A stretch of DNA of 10,447 nucleotides from DAOOKJ01 sp035385585 (GTDB lineage Bacteria > Patescibacteriota > Minisyncoccia > UBA6257), in assembly GCA_035385585.1 (NCBI GenBank), contig DAOOKJ010000012.1, positions 1 to 10,447 on the forward strand, given 5' to 3'. Shown one piece after another: positions 6,887 through 10,447 of this stretch (within the stretch, counting starts at the first letter, position 1; every line of letters starts with the position of its first letter). The translations under genes were made by a program, and so were the position numbers. A model generated the notes under the pieces. It saw only the letters and a list, made by a program, of their open reading frames with translations. It made no database searches and was not told the origin of the DNA.

Positions 6887-6905
6887 AAGCAAATTTTGTT
6901 AGAAT
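6877..6905 (+). promoter_or_regulatory. prfB: prfB promoter embedded in the upstream terminator
   Basis: TTGTTT (6877-6882), a 17-bp spacer ending in TGT, and TAGAAT (6900-6905). The start is predicted near 6912. A GAGG at 6909-6912 looks like a Shine-Dalgarno sequence for the ATG at 6921 but would fall at or before the transcription start, so the leader is probably only about 9 nt and the site may not act. Confidence 0.65.
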
Positions 6906-6920
6906 TGTGAGGATAACAAG

Positions 6921-7664
6921 ATGGATAATTCTATAAAGAAAAACGACGAAATTTATAATGAAAGAAATGTAAATTTGTCTATTTATGCTGGCGCTGGCGG
7001 AAAAGATGCCGAAGACTGGGCAGAAATGCTTTTAAGAATGTATCAAAGATATGCCGAGAAAAAGGGTTGGAAATTTATTCCGATTGAAATAAAAGACAAT
7101 GGCTATAAAGGAATCAGTGGCGCGACTGTTCAAATAATCGGAAAAGATGTTTATAAATCTTTGAAAAACGAAAATGGCGTTCATCGGTTAGTGAGGATTT
7201 CGCCTTTTTCCAGTCAAAAACTCCGGCATACTTCCTTTGCTTTAGTGGAGGTTTTGCCGATTATTGAAGCAAATGAAATGCCAATTAGAGAAGAAGATTT
7301 GGAAATAGAAACATATCGCTCTTCTGGACCAGGTGGGCAAAATGTCCAGAAAGTTGAAACTGCGGTCAGAATTAAGCATAAACCAACTTCAATCGTTGTC
7401 AGCTCTCAATCGCAAAGAAGCCAATTTCAAAACAAAGAAAAAGCGTTGGAAATCTTAAGAAGTAAAATCTTTCAGTTAGCCCAACAGGAAAAAGCAAAAA
7501 CTTTAGAGGAATTAAAAGGAAAAAAAGTGAAAATTGAATGGGGAAATCAAATTCGCTCATATATCCTTCATCCTTATAAAATGATTCGTGACGAGAAAAC
7601 AGGAAAGAAATGGCAAAATATTGTAGAGCAAGTTTTAGACGGTGATTTGGATTTAATAAGTTAG
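6921..7664 (+). CDS. prfB: Peptide chain release factor 2, lacking the N-terminal domain
   Basis: Releases finished proteins at UGA (and UAA) stop codons. Class-I release factor features are clear: AGAGGKDAEDWAEMLLRMY (23-41; the DW form is typical of RF2), the SPF tripeptide at 94-96 that recognises the stop codon in RF2, RHTSFA (102-107), and SSGPGGQNVQKVETAVRI (134-151) with the peptidyl-hydrolase GGQ at 138-140. WGNQIRSYILHPYK near the end is also RF2-typical. The protein has 247 residues against roughly 365 for E. coli RF2, where SPF and GGQ are at about 205 and 250. The missing ~110 residues equal domain 1 and the usual frameshift site. No upstream frame supplies them, because murI and a terminator occupy the space. 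prfB directly before ftsE-ftsX is a common bacterial order. Confidence 0.93.
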   Translation: MDNSIKKNDEIYNERNVNLSIYAGAGGKDAEDWAEMLLRMYQRYAEKKGWKFIPIEIKDNGYKGISGATVQIIGKDVYKSLKNENGVHRLVRISPFSSQKLRHTSFALVEVLPIIEANEMPIREEDLEIETYRSSGPGGQNVQKVETAVRIKHKPTSIVVSSQSQRSQFQNKEKALEILRSKIFQLAQQEKAKTLEELKGKKVKIEWGNQIRSYILHPYKMIRDEKTGKKWQNIVEQVLDGDLDLIS

Positions 7665-7740
7665 AATTATGAATTATGAATTTAATATTTAGTATTTTGT
7701 ATTTATAATTTTGAATTTTGACTTTTGAATTTTGACTTAT
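7664..7740 (+). repeat. Degenerate 7-bp tandem repeat array (consensus GAATTTT)
   Basis: From the last base of the prfB stop, eleven successive heptamers can be read with no phase slip: GAATTAT twice, GAATTTA, ATATTTA, GTATTTT, GTATTTA, TAATTTT, then GAATTTT, GACTTTT, GAATTTT, GACTTAT. The last part is also an exact 14-bp duplication (7709-7722 and 7723-7736). The array fills the whole prfB-ftsE gap and has no terminator or Shine-Dalgarno sequence. Confidence 0.85.
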
Positions 7741-7745
7741 TTATT

Positions 7746-8429
7746 ATGTCCTTAGTTTATTTCAAAAATGTTTCAAAAAGTTATAAAGATACCGTTATTT
7801 TAGACAATGTCACTTTTGAAGTGGAAAAAGGAGAGTTCGTTTGTTTGGTTGGTCGTTCTGGCGTAGGAAAAACCACGCTTTTAAAAATTCTTTATCACGA
7901 AGAAAAACCGACCAAAGGTCGGGTATTTTTTGAAGAAAAAGATATTTTTAAATTGAAACCAAAAGAAGTGGTGCAATTACGAAGAAAAATGGGAATGATT
8001 TTTCAGGATTTCAAACTTTTAAACAGTAAAACTGCTTATGAAAATGTGGCTTTTGCTTTAGAAACAACTGGTTATCCAGAAGCAGTGGTAAAAAAAGAGG
8101 CGAAAGAACTTTTAAAATTAGTTAATTTACAGGATAGAATGGATAATTTTCCTTATCAATTATCTGCCGGTGAAAAACAGAGAGTGGCTTTAGCCAGAGC
8201 CTTAATTCATCGGCCGGAAATTATTTTAGCTGACGAACCCACAGGTAATTTAGACCCGATAAATGGGTGGGAAATTATTAAGTTGCTTTTAAAAATCAAT
8301 GAATTGGGAACTGCTATTATTTTAGCTACTCATGATAAAGAAGCGGTTAATACATTGAATAAAAGAGTAATCAGTATAGAGAATGGAAGAGTAATTCGCG
8401 ATGAAAAGGAAGGAAAATATTTAATATAA
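7746..8429 (+). CDS. ftsE: Cell division ATP-binding protein FtsE
   Basis: ATPase of the FtsEX complex, which sits at the division site and drives peptidoglycan hydrolases through FtsX. Counting from ATG 7746 (MSLVYFKNVSKSYKD) the protein has 227 residues, the normal FtsE length. A TTG at 7725 would add seven residues from repeat DNA and is unlikely. Visible motifs: Walker A GRSGVGKTT (about 35-43), Q-loop MIFQDFKLL, signature LSAGEKQRVALARAL (the usual form is LSGGEQQRV), Walker B IILADEPTGNLD, and H-loop ATHDKEA. It is followed 53 bp later by ftsX. No Shine-Dalgarno sequence precedes it, and the 7-bp repeat array separates it from prfB. Confidence 0.96.
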   Translation: MSLVYFKNVSKSYKDTVILDNVTFEVEKGEFVCLVGRSGVGKTTLLKILYHEEKPTKGRVFFEEKDIFKLKPKEVVQLRRKMGMIFQDFKLLNSKTAYENVAFALETTGYPEAVVKKEAKELLKLVNLQDRMDNFPYQLSAGEKQRVALARALIHRPEIILADEPTGNLDPINGWEIIKLLLKINELGTAIILATHDKEAVNTLNKRVISIENGRVIRDEKEGKYLI

Positions 8430-8482
8430 AGAGGAAATAGCAGACAAAATAATTTTTATCTTAAATTATATAAAACTTAAAT

Positions 8483-9391
8483 ATGTTGACTATTATCAAA
8501 AGAATTTTCCAAACCGCTTTTAAGGGTTTAAAAAGAAATAGCTGGTTAACAGTTGCCTGTATTGTAATGTTAGTGATAAGCACTATTTTATTTACTTCTA
8601 TTATAATATTTAATTACGCTGCCAATTATTTAGTTAATTATCTAAAAGAAAAGGTGGATATCAGTTTGTATTTTAAACCAGAGATTCCAGAGGAAGATAT
8701 CTTAAAGATCAGAGACGAGCTTTTAGGAAAAGAAGAGATTGTTTCAATTGATTATGTTTCAAAAGAAGAAGCCTTAAAAAAATTTGAAGAAAGAACTGCT
8801 TCTAATCCTTTAATAAAAAAGGCTTTGGAAGAATTAGGAGAAAACCCTTTATCTTCGTCTTTAAATATTAAAGCAAAAGGCACCCAGGAGTATCAGAAAA
8901 TTGTCAAAGACATTGATAATTCTCCATTTAAGGATAAGTTGATTACCATTGATTTGGCAGAAAATCAACGGGTAATTAATCAAATTCACACTTTATCAAA
9001 AACAATTCAATTGGGCTCAATCGGCGCAATGTTAGTTTTAGTTTTTATTAGTTTAATTATTGGTTTTAATACAATTAGAATGGCAATTTTTGCTCTGCAT
9101 GAGGAAGTAGAAATTATGAAATTAGTTGGTGCTACTCCTTGGTTTATCAGGTGGCCGTTTTTGTTAGAGGGAACCCTTCAAGGATTTTTCGCCTCTGTAA
9201 TCACTCTGATAATTTTTATTCCTTTAATAATTTGGCTTTCGCCAAAATTTGAAATGGTTTTTGCCGGTTTTCAGCTTGCTCATTATTTTTGGGGCAATTT
9301 AGGATTTATTTTTTTGGCTCAGACCTGTTTTTCAATGTTTTTGGGAATTATTTCCAGTTTTTTGGCAATTAACAAGTACCTCAAAGTATAA
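8483..9391 (+). CDS. ftsX: Cell division membrane protein FtsX
   Basis: Membrane partner of FtsE. 302 residues, a normal length. It has the FtsX layout: TM1 (about 21-46), an extracellular domain (about 50-170, beginning VDISLYFKPEIPEEDI) that binds hydrolase activators in other bacteria, TM2 (about 176-200), the conserved cytoplasmic loop EVEIMKLVGATPWFIRWPFLLEG (210-232), TM3 (about 230-254) and TM4 (about 268-298). It starts 53 bp after ftsE without a Shine-Dalgarno sequence. A TATAAA at 8469-8474 placed 8 bases before the ATG could give a leaderless transcript of its own, but there is no matching -35. No wall hydrolase gene follows; a tRNA does, so the partner enzyme must be encoded elsewhere. 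Confidence 0.96.
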   Translation: MLTIIKRIFQTAFKGLKRNSWLTVACIVMLVISTILFTSIIIFNYAANYLVNYLKEKVDISLYFKPEIPEEDILKIRDELLGKEEIVSIDYVSKEEALKKFEERTASNPLIKKALEELGENPLSSSLNIKAKGTQEYQKIVKDIDNSPFKDKLITIDLAENQRVINQIHTLSKTIQLGSIGAMLVLVFISLIIGFNTIRMAIFALHEEVEIMKLVGATPWFIRWPFLLEGTLQGFFASVITLIIFIPLIIWLSPKFEMVFAGFQLAHYFWGNLGFIFLAQTCFSMFLGIISSFLAINKYLKV

Positions 9392-9405
9392 ATTTTCCTA
9401 ATTTT

Positions 9406-9476
9406 TGCGGGGTGGTGTAATGGTAGCACAGAGGCCTTTGGAGCCTTTGATTCTGGTCCGAATCCAGACCCCGCAG
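9406..9476 (+). tRNA. tRNA-Gln(UUG)
   Basis: Reads CAA (and CAG by wobble). The cloverleaf is complete: acceptor TGCGGGG/CCCCGCA (7 bp, with the T1-A72 pair typical of glutamine tRNAs), D arm GTGT/GCAC with loop AATGGTA, anticodon stem GAGGC/GCCTT with loop CTTTGGA (anticodon TTG at 9438-9440), variable TGAT, T stem TCTGG/CCAGA with loop TCCGAAT, and discriminator G at 9476. CCA is not encoded (GCTA follows). The T loop has C instead of the near-universal T at position 55. A possible promoter (TTGGCA at 9362, TATAAA at 9387, spacer 19) overlaps the end of ftsX. Confidence 0.95.
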
Positions 9477-9535
9477 CTATCTTTCGTCAAGCTTACAGAA
9501 TAGTAAAACTATCCTTCGCCAAGGCTACGGGATAG
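9477..9535 (+). repeat. Two diverged 27-bp repeats directly after tRNA-Gln
   Basis: Copy 1 (9477-9503) and copy 2 (9509-9535) share 20 of 27 positions by eye, and both start CTATC and end ATAG. Copy 2 can fold through CTATCC (9509-9514) and GGATAG (9530-9535) with CCTT/AAGG inside. Copy 1 begins immediately after the tRNA discriminator base. Confidence 0.7.
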
Positions 9536-9553
9536 CAAGCCAAAGTGAACAAA

Positions 9554-9613
9554 ATGTTTTACACTTATATTTTATTAAGTTCAAAATCTCATATTTTCTA
9601 TTTTAGTTATTGA
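9554..9613 (+). pseudogene. Remnant of a GIY-YIG-type endonuclease (first 19 codons)
   Basis: ATG 9554 reads MFYTYILLSSKSHIFYFSY and then a TGA. This matches the opening of small stand-alone GIY-YIG (UPF0213/YhbQ-like) proteins, which typically begin M-x-Y-x-Y-[IV]-L-x-S and continue to FYIGYT. The body of the ~80-90 residue domain is missing and a hairpin terminator follows at once, so this is a 5' fragment rather than a working gene. It could also be a chance frame; the similarity over 19 codons is suggestive, not proof. Confidence 0.5.
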
Positions 9614-9615
9614 AA

Positions 9616-9636
9616 AAAGACCCCATTGAGGTTTTT
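9616..9636 (+). terminator. Weak intrinsic terminator, plus strand
   Basis: AAAGACC (9616-9622) pairs with GGTTTTT (9630-9636), including one G-T pair, around CCATTGA. It would end read-through from ftsX and the tRNA and stands opposite the minus-strand terminator. Confidence 0.55.
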
Positions 9637-9646
9637 GTAATTTTAG

Positions 9647-9674
9647 AAAATAAAAAAGGGAGACATTGTCTCCC
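9647..9674 (-). terminator. Intrinsic terminator of the minus-strand operon
   Basis: Read on the minus strand, GGGAGA and TCTCCC form a strong stem around CAATG (9658-9674), followed by TTTTTTATTTT. It lies 15 bp after the stop of the 75-codon gene. Confidence 0.88.
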
Positions 9675-9687
9675 TGTTGCGCAACAG
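9674..9687. promoter_or_regulatory. Perfect 14-bp palindrome CTGTTGCGCAACAG
   Basis: A perfect palindrome between the stop of the minus-strand operon (9690) and its terminator, sharing one base with the terminator stem. It could be a protein binding site or an RNA stem. No regulator is known here. Confidence 0.4.
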
Positions 9688-9689
9688 AC

Positions 9690-9917
9690 TTATTCACCTC
9701 CCTTTAATTCATTAAGAAAAAAGTTCTGGAAGTAATAGCATTCTTTGGGATTATCTAGTTCTTTTATCTTTTCTGTTATTACTTGTTTTATTTCTTTGTC
9801 TGAAACAGAAATAAGAGGACACCTTTTCTTTGTTTCTCTGCAATTCCTTTTTTGAGTAAGATAAGGACAATAAAACCCATTACTTTTCGTATTTCCTATA
9901 AATTTATTCATTTTCAT
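9690..9917 (-). CDS. Small four-cysteine protein, possibly metal-binding
   Basis: 75 residues from ATG 9917, or 73 from ATG 9911. I do not recognise the family with certainty. Four cysteines (17, 26, 33, 60) lie in FYCPYLTQKRNC, KRCPLI and PKECYYFQNFF, a layout that recalls small bacterial and archaeal proteins with a CPYL...C...C...C[YF]YF zinc or iron-sulphur site; this is inference. Between Cys33 and Cys60 lies a predicted helix (SDKEIKQVITEKIKEL). It overlaps the preceding 62-codon gene by 14 bp (8 bp with the second start) and has no Shine-Dalgarno sequence, so it is probably translated by coupling. It ends just before a palindrome and a strong terminator. Codon use is AT-rich like the rest of the window. 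Confidence 0.72.
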   Translation of the reverse strand: MKMNKFIGNTKSNGFYCPYLTQKRNCRETKKRCPLISVSDKEIKQVITEKIKELDNPKECYYFQNFFLNELKGGE

Positions 9918-10092
9918 TCAAGTGTTTTCTATTCAGCCATAATTCTACAATTTTTTCCGCATAGAGATTGGATTTCTCACGGCAAAAACTTTCGAGCTCG
10001 CACTCCGGAATATATTTTTCTTTTCCTGTTTCATTTATTTCATCTAAAATCTGTTTAACCCTTGCAATTAACATACTTATCTCTTGATTCAT
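9904..10092 (-). CDS. Small helical protein of unknown function, first gene of the minus-strand operon
   Basis: 62 residues from ATG 10092 (MNQEISMLIARVKQIL). The frame is open further upstream, to an ATG at 10155, but GGAAAGGAGG ends 5 bases before ATG 10092, which decides the start. The protein is almost entirely charged and helical, with two cysteines in PECELESFCREK and no signal peptide or membrane segment. I do not recognise it. It overlaps the downstream four-cysteine gene by 14 bp, so the two are probably co-translated and may act together. Its ribosome binding site can be masked by the complementary TCCTCCTTT (minus strand) encoded at 10130-10138, suggesting control of translation. 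Confidence 0.72.
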   Translation of the reverse strand: MNQEISMLIARVKQILDEINETGKEKYIPECELESFCREKSNLYAEKIVELWLNRKHLNENE

Positions 10093-10138
10093 TTTTTCCT
10101 CCTTTCCTTTTTGAATTTTTTTAAAAATTAAAGGAGGA
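10093..10138 (-). promoter_or_regulatory. Shine-Dalgarno site and complementary sequestering segment
   Basis: In the minus-strand transcript the segment at 10138-10130 (TCCTCCTTT) is an exact 9-nt complement of 10105-10097 (AAAGGAGGA), which contains the Shine-Dalgarno site GGAGG (10098-10102). Between them AATTTTT and AAAAATT form an inner stem (about 10114-10129), so a long hairpin can hide the ribosome binding site of the 62-codon gene. Confidence 0.6.
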
Positions 10139-10174
10139 GGGAGGTGCTCGAGCATTACTTTTTGTAATGCTCAT
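10121..10174 (-). CDS. Candidate leader peptide, 17 codons
   Basis: ATG 10174 opens the frame MSITKSNARAPPSSFNF and stops at TAA 10121. GGAG lies 5 bases before the ATG (10180-10183 on the plus strand), a good ribosome binding site in a window where most plus-strand genes have none. The frame covers the anti-Shine-Dalgarno segment and its stop lies 29 bases before the next ATG. A ribosome on it would open the sequestering hairpin. The Pro-Pro pair is a plausible pausing point. It is not known to be expressed. Confidence 0.4.
   Translation of the reverse strand: MSITKSNARAPPSSFNF
10150..10172 (-). promoter_or_regulatory. 9-bp hairpin in the minus-strand leader
   Basis: GAGCATTAC (10150-10158) and GTAATGCTC (10164-10172) are perfect complements around a five-base homopolymer loop. 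The stem begins at the G of the leader-peptide ATG, so it could limit that start. With no T-run following it, it is not a simple terminator. Confidence 0.6.
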
Positions 10175-10187
10175 ATTTTCTCCTTTT

Positions 10188-10301
10188 TCGTCCGGCCCTC
10201 TCCTAGTTCAGTCGCTCTAAACTCATTTACTCAATTACTACCTTGATGAGCGACGCGGAGTCAAGACAATTTTTTCCCCTGTCTTGTTTAAACTCGGACG
10301 A
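10188..10301 (-). ncRNA. Candidate structured RNA element upstream of the minus-strand operon
   Basis: Three nested perfect 7-bp helices fit together: an outer stem 10188-10194 with 10295-10301 (TCGTCCG/CGGACGA), an inner hairpin 10211-10217 with 10248-10254 (GTCGCTC/GAGCGAC, loop 30), and an inner hairpin 10262-10268 with 10280-10286 (CAAGACA/TGTCTTG, loop 11). The segment is about 45% G+C by my count, well above the flanking DNA. A TATATT at 10314-10309 on the minus strand would place a transcript start close to the outer stem, but there is no good -35. I match it to no known riboswitch or RNA family. Confidence 0.35.
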
Positions 10302-10447
10302 GAAGGGAAATATATAAAAATAATATGGTTTTCTGGCGGGGCCCCTTTTTGCTTCCATACTTAATCTCATACTATTTCTGTTTCTTTTTTCACAAGAACT
10401 GAAATAGAAACCAGATGGAGGGGTCCCATACATATATATAAAATATT
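10302..10447. other. Window end without a supported gene
   Basis: A 68-codon minus-strand frame (10227-10433) crosses here but looks unlike a protein, and it overlaps the structured element. Two short GC motifs, GGGGCCCC (10338-10345) and GGGGTCCC (10420-10427), stand out from AT-rich surroundings. I can assign neither. Confidence 0.4.

Noticed and set aside
6815..6920. Domain 1 of RF2 encoded upstream through a programmed frameshift
   Set aside because: Only 106 bases separate murI and prfB, and they are filled by a terminator and promoter, far too little for ~110 residues.
7725..7745. Upstream TTG start for ftsE
   Set aside because: It would translate the 7-bp repeat array. ATG 7746 gives the normal FtsE N-terminus and length.
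9852..10058. 68-codon plus-strand frame
   Set aside because: It is antisense to the two minus-strand small genes, which have a ribosome binding site, an overlap and a terminator.
10093..10155. Start of the 62-codon protein at ATG 10155 (83 codons)
   Set aside because: No ribosome binding site precedes it. The extra residues would be encoded by the anti-Shine-Dalgarno and Shine-Dalgarno sequences themselves, whereas ATG 10092 follows GGAGG at the right distance.
10227..10433. 68-codon minus-strand frame at the window end
   Set aside because: Codon use is unlike the neighbours (GGC CCC GCC, TCC GCG TCG), there is no ribosome binding site or recognisable motif, and it overlaps the GC-rich structured segment. 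It cannot be excluded fully.

Overview
The window is an AT-rich chromosomal segment of a bacterium that most resembles the Candidate Phyla Radiation (Patescibacteria), probably Parcubacteria-like. This is inferred from short compact genes, the murI / prfB / ftsE / ftsX order, a large fibronectin/RCC1-type surface protein, and a protein family I associate with those genomes. No marker such as 16S rRNA is present, so the assignment is tentative. The standard genetic code fits: no in-frame UGA is needed and a release factor 2 gene is present.

Layout, left to right. Bases 2-2233 are the 3' part of a large surface protein: RCC1-type repeats encoded by near-identical 150-bp units, then fibronectin-like domains, then a C-terminal membrane anchor. 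After a gene-free stretch with a terminator comes a 703-residue protein (2607-4718). It has a PcfJ-like WCT domain and twelve 21-residue leucine-rich, solenoid-like repeats, and near-identical terminators stand on both sides. Next come a membrane-anchored protein resembling a NodB-fold polysaccharide deacetylase without its metal-binding residues (4954-5916), glutamate racemase (murI), an N-terminally short release factor 2 (prfB), and the division ABC transporter genes ftsE and ftsX. A 77-bp array of degenerate 7-bp repeats separates prfB from ftsE. tRNA-Gln(UUG) follows ftsX, then two diverged 27-bp repeats and the first 19 codons of a GIY-YIG-type endonuclease.

The right end is on the minus strand: two overlapping small genes (62 and 75 codons, the second with four cysteines) sharing an intrinsic terminator. 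Their upstream region is relatively GC-rich. It has a 17-codon open frame with a good ribosome binding site, a 9-bp hairpin, a 9-nt segment complementary to the Shine-Dalgarno region of the first gene, and further upstream a possible three-helix RNA. This is the best candidate here for an undescribed regulatory system.

The plus-strand genes mostly look like single units, each with its own terminator followed by a promoter with an extended -10 (TGnTAnAAT) and a leader of 0-20 nt without a Shine-Dalgarno sequence. murI appears leaderless. The minus-strand pair, by contrast, has a strong Shine-Dalgarno sequence and a long leader. Functionally the plus-strand block combines surface structure, peptidoglycan precursor supply (D-glutamate), translation termination and division-associated wall remodelling.
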